From the NCBI RefSeq assembly GCF_042453785.1, contig NC_091675.1, forward strand, positions 8,754,501-8,818,500: DNA of 64,000 bases. Reading direction: 5' to 3'. The DNA comes from Malus domestica (lineage: Eukaryota; Streptophyta; Magnoliopsida; Rosales; Rosaceae). The notes beneath the pieces were generated by a model. It did no database searches and was not told where the DNA came from. It saw nothing but the letters and a program-made list of their open reading frames with translations. Shown piece by piece: positions 9,028 to 20,522 of the stretch (position 1 is the first letter of the stretch; every line of letters starts with the position of its first letter). Made by a program: the position numbers and the translations under genes.

Positions 9028-12000
9028 ATGACGAAGAAGAAGAACCCTTTGGTTTTTATGGATGTGTCCGTCGATGGTGATCCTTACGAAAGAATGGTTT
9101 TTGAGGTACTTTTCATGAACAAATATATTCAGTCTTTATTTGTTGTTCGGTGTAAACTGTGTGATGAATGATGAGTTATTGTTGCTTGTCTCAGCTCCTG
9201 CTATGTGACTATTTATGCATTTCCTAATGAGCTTGACCTTTATAATTTCCTTGGTGATTGCTTTACAGCTTTTCTCTGATGTTGTTCCCAAGACTGCAGA
9301 AAATTTCCGTGCTCTATGCACAGGTAATATATATCATTTGGTTCAGAACTTATTTGTTATTCATATATACGGGATTCTGTAACAAACTTGTTTACATGAA
9401 TTGCTCTATGGAATTGAACAATTCGTATAATCAATTTCTAGTATTGCTTCTGAGATTGCACTTTTTCCCCTTCTTTGGGGATGCTATAATATAGTACCAG
9501 ACTAAAATCAGAAGGTTTGCTTTTCTCATGTATTTGTTGTTTTATTGAATACTTCAGGAGAGCAGGGAATCAGTCCAAAAAGTGGAAAACCACTGCACTA
9601 CAAAGGGTCCTTTTTCCATCGTATTATAAAAGGTTATATAGCACAGGTATGCCTCCTTATCTTACTTCTAGATTCGTCTTCCATAGGATTTTCTGGTTGA
9701 GCATGACTTAGCAGTGGTTTGTCTTGTAGTCAGTTACTCTTGTTTATGCTGTAGGATACAGGGCTGATGGTCACGACTGCTTTTCTTGTGATATAGTTTT
9801 AAGGTTGTACTTACTAAGTTGTATATCCTTGAAATTTACTAGCTTTGTCATGCCCACCCAGTTTTGCATACACATTTCCTTTATAACTTAGAGGGATTAA
9901 TGGATGTTGTCTGTTTTTCAGGGTGGCGATTTTGTCAAAAGAGATGGTAAGTATTATAATTATTTATTTCCTGCAGCTTTTGCATTTAATGTGCCACTCC
10001 AGCTTGCACATTAAACCTTGGCCAAATTCTTGTCTGAATTCAATGTTCTTTAATAAGAAAATCATTTATTTGGAGATGGACTGAGAAAAAAAAGTGTTGA
10101 TAAATGTTGGTTTAAATAAAAAGGCACATAATTTCAAGAAATTTTATGAGAATTAATGGGTTGTTTTGGGTATGCAATACTTATTTTCAAGCAGTGATGT
10201 TTATAGTAGTGTTTGAGCGTATGATTACCAAAATGAGATGGCATAATGCAGCCTGTTTAAGATAAATGCTGTAATGATAAACATAATTTCAATTAGGCTT
10301 CCCATACTGATATACTCTTGGCTTTGAATATACAGAGAATTATATTTATGTTTATTGATTTGGAAATTTATGTTGGAAAATAGAGATGCTGATTGGAGAT
10401 CAAGTTCTAAATGTTTTGCTATGTTTTAACTTTGATTTTTTTTTTTTTGGTTAAGTTCTGGAAAATTAGAAGGGTCTTGCTTGAGCTTAAAACGAAGGGG
10501 CATAAAACTAGGCAAAGAGAGATAATTGGAATAGGCTGTAAACACAATCAATTACAAAAGGCCTCTTCAATGGGATGGGGATCAATCCCTGGTGAGCTGA
10601 CCTAGAAGCATAAAGGGGATCTTGGCTGTACAGGCAGTAGTAGGCATTGTGATATATTTTTTTGTTGAAATCATTTATGGATAATCACACTGAAAACCAC
10701 AATTTTAAATTCCGGTGGAATAATTGATTTTGCTGTAGTATTATAAAAAACTACCAATGATGACCCTATTTTTGTAATGCTGCTCCCGAAATGCTGTTTA
10801 CTCTAGTGATACCAAGCATAGTGGAAGGTCCCTTTTAATGTGACTTGAGTCTGAGTTTGACTGTGGTTTTTTTGTTTGATCTGTAGGCACAGCTGGTGAA
10901 AGCATTTATGGTGAGAAGTTTCCAGGTAATCTACAGTATCTGCATCACTATCTCTCTGTCTCGCAATATTTCTACAAGCTCAATTAACAACTCATGTTTA
11001 TGAATAAACTATGATTGTAGCCCCTGTTCACTCTTTGTCTCTACTTTTTAAGTTTGTGATCATGTCTCACTGTCACAAGCTTCCTTCAGTAGGGATTGCA
11101 ATACTCATTGCTCAAGGGAAGTGTAGTCTATAAACTGAGTTGAATTATCTTGAAATTGCCAAGTGTTCAATTAGTATGTGTGTTTTCTGGTGTAGTTAAG
11201 TTATTATTTCAATGCTATTTAATTTGGGACTTGTGAGTATTAATACCGTTAGTTAACTTTTCTTCAGATGAGTCACCTGTGCTAAAACACTCTGGACCTG
11301 GCCTTCTATCTATGCCTGTTGCTGTTCGTGACTCTTTAGGTTCTCATTTCAACATCACTTTTGCAGCTAATCGTAGTTTTGACAGGTATGCTTTCATTTT
11401 CTCTTCTTTTTACTTCTCTTTTACTGTAGACCTGATTTTGTTCGCTTTTGTGTAAGTTCTCTTACTGTTTGCCATTTAGTAGGCAGTTTTATAAATTGGT
11501 GGTACATGATTTCCTCAGACTGTTCAATATCTGATGAGATGATGTGTATTCTTCAGTCTAATTACAGTTGTATATCATTGTACAGAAAGCATATAGTTTT
11601 TGGGAAGCTTGTACAAGGGCATGAGGTCCTGAAAAAGATTGAAAATGCGGGCGATGAAGATGGGAAACCAACTGTATTAGTTAAAGTGATCAATTGTGGT
11701 GATTATAATGAAGGTAATAATAATGGATAAACTACTTAGTTGTATCTTACCTAATTTCTCAGCAATATGAAAAACTATTGGTATTAAGGGTTATTATTTT
11801 TATTTGATTGTTTGTATGTGCAGACATAAAGAGAGCAAGTAAAGTGAAAGTTGGGAAGGATGCTTCTTCAGAAGCTAATAGTCATGAAGTGAGGCGAAGG
11901 GGAAAACAGAAAAAATCTTCAAAAGATAGAAAGAAGAGGAGGAGAAGGAGATATGATTCATCTGAATCCGATAGTTCCTCAGATTCTGAATCTGAATCAT

Positions 12001-15000
12001 CTGAGTCAGATAGTGAGTCTGACTCGGACTTGTCCTCATCATCTTATGCTAGTTCTTCAAGTGATGACAGGCGTAAGAAAAGAAAGAGGTCTTCTAAAAG
12101 AGACAAGCATAGACGTGGAAAAAGGCGGGATAAAAGGCGCGACAAAAAGCGAAAGCGTCATGATAAGAAATCTAAGATCAGATCAAAAAGGTTATATGCT
12201 TGATATTTATTTGTAATTCAAAAGTTATTTTATAGTTTCACCCTTATTGTTCTGACTTTTTCACGTGCAAATACTTTTTTTACTTGAGTAGTGTTATGTA
12301 CAGTACACCCACTAGTCCTTGTTGCTATGTCTCTGTGCTGTAAAGCCCTTTTAGTTGTTAAATTTCCCGCCTGATATGTTTTTATTTATAGGAAACCTTA
12401 TTTAGAAAATGGTTTAGGTATGACATCCGAATGTTTATAAGGACTTAAATTTCATACTTTGCTGATATTAAATTCTGTTCTCTAGGGCATCGGACGGTCT
12501 TACTGATTCTGAGAGTGAAAATAAAAGTGAAAGTAGCTGTGAAGATGATGGCCTGGATGCCAAAAGGAAGGATCAAAAGTCTAAGAAGGACATATCTGAA
12601 AAATCTGGTACTTAAACTAATTTTCTTGCTTTCATTCAGCATTCTTGAGTTGTGGTAAATCTGTTGTGATAATTGTTGTATCTCACCTTCTAGATGATAG
12701 TAGTTATTTGCTCGCAAGATTTTACTTGTGGTAAATCATTCTTGGTCAAGATTGTACTTGTTTACCTTTTCTTTTGCAACTTTGGTTTTTATAGTTAGGG
12801 GTTTTTTTTTTTGGTTTTGGGGGGGGGGGGGGGGGGGGAGTGATATTTGTTTTGGAGAAGTGAGCAAATATAGCTATTGGTGACTGGGTTTGCTATATGT
12901 TTGCTATATGTAGGGATCCCGTGGTTCAGCATCTTATTAGTGAATGGGTCAAAGCTATCCTTGAATTGTGTTTATTTATCATGTATGTGACCTGCATTTT
13001 TCAAGCTTCTTATATTTTTACTTTTGTCGGGTTGAACTTGAATATCTGTTTTGTTGCGACCTTGGATTGTTAATGTTGAACGTTGTGCTTAATGGAAAAA
13101 TGAATTTGAGCTAAGATGATTCAAGACGTTATTACAATGGGTCAATGCCCACAAGCAGACCCGAGACACTGTTTTTCACCGTCTTACTAATTGACACGTG
13201 TTTCATTCTCATAGTCTTCTGTAATTTATGCAGTTGGAAACCAACCACTTCTTGCAGATGAAGGCGATGCTTCAATCTACTCTAAAAAGATGGAGGAAGC
13301 AGAAGTGCTTGTGAAAGACGGTGTATATCCTAAGGAGAATGGAGAGCAGCGGAGCAATGGACTTGCAGGTGCTAAATATGACAAAAGTGCAGATAGACAG
13401 CCTGACATAGTTGATGATCACCCAGGGAAATCTAGGTCTTCTTTCCATTCTTGTCACACCTCAGTTATTCTTTATGCTTACCGATTCTTCCAGATCTGGT
13501 ATTTTATTAAAAGTTGATGAGCAGGAGCCGAAGCTTCAGCCCTAAGAGGGCCATGAGTAAGAGTATGAGTATCAGTCCCAGGAGGAGTCCGACCAAGAGC
13601 CCAAGTTTAAGTCACAAACGGAGTGAGAGCAGGAGTTCGAGTGTTAGTAGAAGCCCTCCTCCCCCTCAGAGGAGCAGGAGCATCAGCAGGAGTCCTGTTA
13701 GAAGCGATAGCAGTAGAAGCCCAGTCAGGGGTTTCAACAGAAGTCCAATGAGGGGCTGGAAGGGTAGGAGTCCAGTGAAAGGCCGGTCTCAAAGAAGCAT
13801 AAGCAGGAGTCCTGTAAGCAGGAGCCCACCATATAGCAGAAGCCCGGTAAAAGTTCCAAGAAGCGTAAGCCGAAGTCCACCAAGAAAATCATTGCGCAAG
13901 TCAATTAGTAGAAGCCCTGTTGGAGCTTCAAGAAGCAGAAGCCCAGTCATAGCTTCTCGAAGGAGAGCAAGCAGAAGCCCTGTAAGAGTCTCAAGAAGCA
14001 GAAGCCCAGTTAGATCTTATCGAAGGAGTGCAAGCAGAAGCCCTGTAAGAGTTTCAAGAAGCAGAAGCCCAGTTAGATCTTCTCGAAGGAGTGCAAGCAG
14101 AAGCCCTGTAAGAGTTTCAAGAAGCAGAAGCCCAGTTAGATCTTCTCGAAGGAGTGCAAGCAGAAGTTCAGGTAGGGTTCCTTCTAGGAAAACTGCTAGC
14201 CGCAGTCCATTGAGGGCCCCAAGCAGGAATAACCGTCGCAGCTATTCAAGGAGTCCTAGCCCAGTAGCGCGGAGGGTAAGGTCGCCTATATCACCAGATC
14301 GGGGGAGGAGCTTATCAAGAAGTGCTTCACCTGATGGCTCACCAAAGCGCATTAGAAGAGGGCGGGGTTTCAGTCAGCGGTACTCTTATGCACGGAGGTA
14401 CAGAACCCCTTCTTTGTCTCCTGTGAGATCTTATCGTTATGGTGGTGGTCGAAGTGATCGTGACAGGTAATTTGCAAGTCTTTGGGAAAGTTCTTTTACC
14501 ATCAGATGGTGTAAGATGATATGATGATTAACTGGCAGCTTTGTTTTTGCATTGCAATTGTACATAACGTGCATGCCCAATTTGTGTTTCTAGATATTCA
14601 AGTTATAGAAGGTCGAGGTACTCTCCAAGGCGCTATAGAAGCCCACCAAGAAGAACACCTCCTAGGTACGATGATCGCCCTCTTATAAGCTTCATCTATT
14701 GTGCATGACTAGTAATCAGGCTGCTTATGTTGAACTGCATGTCGGTGAAGAGTCCGAGTTTCCAAAAAAGATAAATGCATTTGAAATAAAACTTGGAGCC
14801 ATACGATTGTGTTCCCCCCTTAGTCGTTATATTTGTGGTTGGATCATATCATTTCACACATATCTGCAGATACAGAAGCAGAAGAAGCAGAAGTCCTGTA
14901 TCACGTAGCCCCCGTTATCGCGGCCGAAACTATAGTAGGAGCCGTAGCCCTGTCCGAAGTCGTAGCCCCATCCAGAGCCGCAGTCGTTCTCCAGTGGAGG

Positions 15001-15203
15001 TGTCTAGATCACGTGTCTCTCCTCGGGTTGAGAGGGCAAGATCTCCATCCAGAAGCAGGAGCCCATCAAGATCAAGATCAAGATCAAGGTCCTCTCTGGA
15101 TTCCAAATCTCCAATTCGGACCGGAAAAAGCAGGTCTAGGTCATCATCAGGAAGCCCAATAGGGAAGAAGGGGTTGGTTTCGTACGATGATGTTTCCCCC
15201 TAG
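9028..15203 (+). CDS. CYP95: SR-cyclophilin, CYP95-like peptidyl-prolyl isomerase
   Basis: Thirteen coding exons (9028-9105, 9269-9323, 9558-9646, 9922-9946, 10887-10925, 11268-11385, 11586-11713, 11824-12190, 12486-12607, 13234-13435, 13525-14466, 14594-14665, 14870-15203) join in phase to 856 aa. Residues 1-177 are a cyclophilin domain ([56 protein letters not shown]). Then come acidic Ser/Asp/Glu runs with Lys/Arg blocks (178-410) and a long RS/SP-dipeptide domain to the C-terminus. This is the layout of plant nuclear CYP63/CYP95 proteins, which associate with SR splicing factors in speckles. The length fits CYP95 (over 800 aa) better than CYP63 (about 570). Against human CypA the positions of Gln111, Phe113 and Trp121 appear changed (GSHFNI; RSFD), while Arg55 and His126 are kept, so isomerase activity may be weak. 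Confidence 0.93.
12819..12838. repeat. Poly-G tract (20 G) in a CYP95 intron
   Basis: Twenty consecutive G follow a T-rich run inside the intron between exons 9 and 10. Such a tract is prone to slippage and G-quadruplex formation, and to sequencing error. Confidence 0.9.
13910..14161 (+). repeat. 63-bp coding tandem repeat in the RS domain (four copies)
   Basis: Four in-frame 63-bp units (21 residues each, of the type [19 protein letters not shown]) start at 13910, 13973, 14036 and 14099. The last two are nearly identical and the first is more divergent, suggesting recent local expansion that keeps the frame. Confidence 0.9.
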
Positions 15204-15479
15204 CCGAGTTGAAGGTAGATGTTTTGTTCCACTTTTGGTGGAGTTGGCTATTGGTAGCCTTTACGGGTGTTATCAGACTAGCTTAGATTATAAATAATTG
15301 GATTGTTTAAGGATATATGTTGAGAAATAGTATTGCTTGGGGTACTATGAGTTTTAGGCACGCGATCCCGTTGATGCGGTTTTATTGCATGTGGAGTTTA
15401 CCCATGAGGATTTGTGGATCTTGTGCTGCTAGATGGTCATATTTTGGTGCCTTTTCTTAATTTGAGTTTGAGTTCGAGT
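15204..15479 (+). other. 3' UTR / downstream flank of the CYP95-like gene
   Basis: This is T-rich non-coding sequence after the stop codon, ending at the poly-T tracts that mark the LINE's 3' end. No other feature was seen. Confidence 0.5.
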
Positions 15480-17210
15480 TTTTTTTTTTTATTGTTATTT
15501 TTTTTTTTTGTTTTTGGTGCCTCATTGATTGAGTACCATTATGAGCCCAGTGATATCCAGATTTCACAGTAAACATCCCCTTCTTCTCGAAGGGCCATAC
15601 CAATCTGTCATTTAGTGTTGGCTCTCCGATTTGAGTCTCCAAGATAGCATCAAACTCCTCCTTAACCAAGAAAGGTTTTAAAAAGTCAATATTCCACTCC
15701 CCGCTCTCCGAGCAAATTAACGAGTTTACCTTTAGGCATGTAGTGATGGTTTGCCCTCAGGGATGGACGGGAGCCATCTGTCAATCCATACACGCATACG
15801 CTGACCATTCATAATTTGCCAGTGAGCTCCCCCCTTCAGAATATCTCGTCCAACAAGAAGTCTTGACCAAGCCCAAGAGGCTCGTCCGCCCCTCCTTGCA
15901 TCAAGGAAAGAGCAGTTAGGAAAGTATATAGCTTTAAGAAGCGAAGCCTACAGAGAATTCGGCTTCGTAATCAATCTCCAGCATTGCTTGGCCAGGAGGG
16001 CCTCATTAAACGCCTCAAAGTTCCTTAAGCCTAAGCCTCCCTCCTCCTTAGGTCGGCCCAACTTCTCACGAGAGACCCAGTGAATTCTATGCTCAACATT
16101 TTTTGTCCCTCCCCCCCCCCCCCAAAAAAAAATTTGGAAATCAAAGCATCCATTTGTGACGAAGGAAACTTAAATAGGTTCATAGGGTAAGCAGGAGTAG
16201 CTTACGCCACTGCCTTAATGAGAACTTTGCGGCCCGCTTGTGAGAGGGATGATTTCTTCCAACCTTGAAGTTTTTTCAATATCCTTCCTTTAACATAAGC
16301 AAGCCCACATTTTTTGGATCAACCCCATATAGCCGGCACACCTAGATAAAGGCCCGAATTCGCAACTCTCTCCATTCCAAGAATCAGCATCAACTTTTGA
16401 CAAAGTGCCTCTGGCACGTTAGCCTCGAAGAAGACACTGGATTTCGCCTTATTCACATGTTGCCTCGAGGCCAGACAGTAGTCATCAATCATCAACTTAA
16501 GCACCAGCAGTTCTCCTCCTCCGCCTTTAGGAAGATTAGAGTATTGTCGGCAAAGATGATATGGGAAATACTCGGACCTGAGAGGCTCATTTTCACACCA
16601 ATAATATTTCCCTGCTCACATTACTTCTGGATAAGGAGTGACAAGACCTCACTGACCAGTAGGAAAAGATACGAGGATAAAGGGTCTCCCTGCCGAAACC
16701 CCCGTGAAGGTGCAAATTTGGGTCAAGGTTGTCCATTCAGGATAATAGCAAAATTCACCGAGGATAGGCAACCCAAGATCAAACTTCTCCAACGCTCATC
16801 AAACCCCATCTTCTCCATCACAGCCAAAAGGAAATCCCATTTGACCTGGTCGTAGGCTTTGTGCATTTCCAATTTGACTCCCAACTCGAATTTAAATTTT
16901 GCTTTCCTTGTTTTTAGAAAATGGAATAGCTCATGTGCAATGCCAATATTGTCTTGAATTAATCTTCTCGCCACAAAAGCATTTTGTGTATGAGAGATAA
17001 GATTCGGAAGAATCAGCTTCAGACGGTTGGCTAAGACCTTTGAGAGCACCTTATAGTAGTAGTTGCACAAGCTGATGGGACGGAATTGCAAGACAGAATT
17101 CGGGTTTAGGACCTTTGGGATCAACACCAAGTGGGTATCGTTGATTTGCCTAGGATCCACAAACCCTAGCATCATCTCACTGATAATTTTGTTCACATCC
17201 ATCGCTAAGG
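15480..17210 (-). mobile_element. 5'-truncated, inactive LINE retrotransposon (reverse transcriptase and C-terminal region)
   Basis: Minus-strand frames in order read: NDTHLVLIPKV and FRPISLCNYYYKVLSKVLANRLK, then QNAFVARRLIQDNI and KAYDQVKWDFL (17202-16723), GFRQGDPLSSYLF, then HIIFADNTLIF, KSSVFF and YLGVPAIWG (to 16319), then KEEGGLGLRNFEAFNEALLAKQ and FTVKSGYHWA near 15550. This is the fingers-palm of a plant LINE reverse transcriptase plus the C-terminal zf-RVT-like region. The frame is broken in several places. The catalytic box reads FADN where active elements have FADD or YADD. Poly-T at 15480-15510 (poly-A on the element strand) marks the 3' end; the 5' part of ORF2 and all of ORF1 are missing. 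It sits just past the cyclophilin gene, in the opposite orientation. Confidence 0.9.
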
Positions 17211-17828
17211 TGTCCTAGTGATACTGGTAGAAAAGGGCGTTACAATGCTTTGTTATACTTCGGAATAAAAGGGCGTTACAAATGCATATGATGAATCCAA
17301 AAGGGTCCTTACAAATTATATTCGAATATATTACGAATGTGACATTGGGTTGAAACGCTCAAGATCTAAATATATACCTCAATATATTCCAGGGCTTTCA
17401 ATTTCAAACCAATATCAAAAGTGATAACTAGATCTAAAACTTCTTGTTAATTGTGTGAGGGTTAAAGGGTGACGACTATCACATCAACAATTAAACACCA
17501 ACTAAAGTAAACGGAAAGTAAAAAGAAGGAGATCAAGAATGATTTCAATACGATTACAGTTTTATATCTCATCTTTAAACCTTAAAAAAAATAAAAAAAA
17601 CAAATATAGAAAAGAGAAAGTTGATAAAATGATTCTTATATGGGAAATTTTCCTTTTTGTTTTGGTCCTATTCTTAATAGGATAACTAGTTTGATCGAAG
17701 CAAACACCGCCCGACCTTAAACTTGGCATCCAACTAAAAAAATCTTTTAGCTTAGTGGTAAAATGGTAATTACAGGATTAACCCGATACAAAATGATAAA
17801 ACTGACCCGACCCGACAAAACAAAAAGG
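17211..17828. other. Intergenic region, nothing recognised
   Basis: AT-rich sequence with a short GGGCGTTACAA-type repeat at 17235-17280 and A-rich tracts. No gene or transposon ends were identified. Confidence 0.5.
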
Positions 17829-17836
17829 TATAAAAG
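17829..17836 (+). promoter_or_regulatory. TATA box of the COX5b gene
   Basis: GGTATAAAAGGC lies 140 bp upstream of the start codon at 17969. It is the only good TATA motif in the proximal upstream region. Confidence 0.55.
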
Positions 17837-17968
17837 GCTGCAAAATCCTATGTGATTCAGCTTCTGAGTGACTCTCGCGCACAAAATTTGGCAATCGCTG
17901 AGTCCCGCACTCCGCAGAGGAGAAATAATCAAATACACCAAACAAATCCTCACCGAGACGCCGCTAAA

Positions 17969-19710
17969 ATGTGGAGGCGCGTGGCATCTACTTCCTCGGC
18001 TCAGCTCCAAAACCTCGCCGCCTCAGCCTCACGCAGATCCTCGTCTCTCAATCACACCCGTCGGTTCGTAATCCCCTCGGCGTCTTCCCCTTCGTCGACG
18101 CCGTTGGCCAAATCCGCGCCTCCCTCTTCCCCCCACATTGCCTCCGCTTCCACCTCCGGTGCGTCTCCATTTTCTTCCTTATTTATACGTTGTTCTGATC
18201 TCGATTAGGTTGTTGTTTTCTGTTTGGTTCCCTGGAAAATGTAGGCGCATTTATTTATTTTTCGGATTTTCAGAAATGAGAAAGCGGATAACCTGCTAAT
18301 GATTGTGATTAAATTATGGATCAAAAATTCAAAATTTCTCACATTGAAACCCTAATCCTCTGTGCGGTCTCATGAATTGGAGATTTTATATATAATGTGT
18401 TGATTTATATTCTTTTTGTGGTATATGAAGCTCTCAAGAAAAACCCTCAAGAAGTTCATCCGGCTGCTACCGGTCACGAGCTTGAGGAACTTGCTGCCGA
18501 GCTTGAGGTTGATAATTACGATTGTTGGTTTGCAATTTTATCGAAATGTTATGAAGATATGAGGTTTGCTTAATTACGCGCTACTCTTAGTGGTTGATCT
18601 CATTATATGCAGGGAAGGGACGTTCTTGAAATCAATTATCCGGTTGGTCCCTTCGGTACCAAGGTAGTATTTCTATTTGATCTCATGGATTTCATTTTTG
18701 TTATAGTTAGTCGGTAAATAGGAAGGAACTTCAAAAAATTTTGACATGTTCTTGTTGCATCATTCACAAGTATGCATCATAAATGTGATTTGCACCATGA
18801 TTGGAAATTTAATGTTACCAGATTTTGTGCTTCACTGTTCTATGGCATGGGCTTGCCATGGGCATCTAGCTTAACAAAAAAAAAAGGACTAATCATCTGT
18901 ATCTTCTTTTAACTGCCAAAGAGTGATGGACCGATGGTTGTCTTAGAAGTTGTGTAAACCAGTGCTTGTGGAAGTCTTTTAACTGTGTTCCTAATCTTCA
19001 AAATTCCTAATAATTGCGGGAGCTCCTGTCTTTTTAGTGAAAGAATACAACTTTGCTTGTCAATATCGAATCTCTTCGTGCACTCTACCTCTCATTTCCT
19101 TGCGTAAATGTCAAATGAATGCGGAAGTGTGTAAAACTGTGTACAACATCTTCCATTTAATTGGAATTATGTGGTGGTCTTCAATCAACATTCTCATGTA
19201 ACTGATCCTACTATACTTTCGGTCTTGTAGGAAGCACCTGCAATCGTCAAGTCTGTCTATGACAAAAGAATAGTTGGATGCCCTGGTATCGAGGGAGGAG
19301 GTAAAGTTCCCCATTTAGTTGCATAATATTTTTATCCCTGGTCAACTTAAGTCATTCTGAGGCTTCGGCTAACTGTAATTTCTGAATATGTCTGCAGAAG
19401 ATGAGCACGATGTCGTGTGGTTTTGGCTGGAGAAAGGAAAGATATATGAATGCCCTGTCTGTACTCAAGTTTTTAAGGTGACTTGCTTGAGTCTTATTCT
19501 TTCCTTTTTATTCTTTTCTTCTATCCCTCCTGGTGTTGAAAGTCGTTTCTTTCCGTGTATATTCACTACGGCATGGGTAGATTATTACGTTGTAGTCTCT
19601 GTTACATCTTTTGTAAATAGATGAACTTGTGCTTGAAATAATCGACTTCTCTAATCTGTTAACAGCTGGAAGTGGTAGGCAAAGGGGGTCCTCCAGATGG
19701 TCATCATTGA
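17969..19710 (+). CDS. COX5B: Cytochrome c oxidase subunit 5b, mitochondrial
   Basis: Six exons (17969-18158, 18431-18507, 18613-18663, 19231-19300, 19398-19477, 19666-19710) give 170 aa. Exon 1 encodes an Arg/Ser/Ala-rich mitochondrial presequence (MWRRVASTSSAQLQNLAASA and on). The mature part has GHELEELAAELEGRDVLEIN, then the conserved zinc-site region CPGIEGGEDEHDVVWFWL with KIYECPVCTQVFKLEVVG, ending in Gly-Pro-Pro-Asp-Gly-His-His. This is the nuclear-encoded zinc-binding subunit of respiratory complex IV in the inner mitochondrial membrane. Length and domain order match the plant family. A TATA box lies upstream at 17829. Nothing odd was seen. Confidence 0.96.
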
Positions 19711-20522
19711 TCCGCCCGACAAGTTTCTTGCACAAATAAAAATTTGATTTACGCGACGAGGAGGCAGTTTTTTATACTGTGTAGTTTCAATAATTCTTTT
19801 TTGGCTTGTTTAACGTAGTTCTTAAGAGATTGTGTCCGACGATGTTTCAGTCGGTGATAATTTTGGTTTCATGGTCTGTTCATTAGAACTGGATTCTTTT
19901 GAGTCGCTAATATTTTTGAATTGTGTCCGAAGATCAAAATAATCGTGAATACATTGTGTCCGAAGATCAAAACAATTTACATAATCGTCTTTTACTTTCC
20001 ACTTAATGGGAAAAGGCTTTGTTGTTGTTGTTGTCGTCTCTTACTTTCCATTTATCTATTGAAGGATGTTACGTGTTGTTCGAAATCGTCAATATTACAT
20101 TCCTCCTCTTTTTTTTCTTTTTTTTTTTTTGAAACTGAGAAGCGGTTACTGCACACCACTTTTCACCCCTGGCACACCCTTGATTTTTTTGGACTCTAGA
20201 GTGAAAAAATCAAAGAACAAATAAAGGGTAAAAGTAAACACGAGCGCGGAGAACGAGAAAATGTGCGTGCGGAAACCATTTCATTGTATTGAATATGGTT
20301 TTGAGGTCAAAGACAGTAAAAAATGATGGATAAAGCGGATAAATTGTTGGATGTTAGTGTCTTTTGCGTTTGGAATATCCTCTAATACTGCTTTTTATGG
20401 GACCCCAAGACCAAATATATTTGGAGGTTTTTTCCAAGAATTCGATGCAACAAAGCATTGGAATCATCGAATTTTTTGTCTCAAGTCTCAACTTTGTGTG
20501 ATCATTTTCTTGGTAAGTTTGT
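19711..20522. other. COX5b 3' flank and upstream region of the ARM gene
   Basis: Non-coding AT-rich DNA. An 18-bp direct repeat (TGTGTCCGAAGATCAAAA) occurs at about 19921 and 19957. There is a T-rich tract at 20100-20130. No further gene was seen. Confidence 0.5.

Noticed and set aside
13514-14470. A stand-alone 318-codon SR protein
   Set aside because: It is the large RS exon (13525-14466) of the cyclophilin gene. Both ends are splice sites in phase with their neighbours.
14793-15203. Reading the final SR exon as a separate protein starting upstream
   Set aside because: The true exon begins at 14870 after a good acceptor and joins the CYP95 frame. The upstream part is intron read-through.
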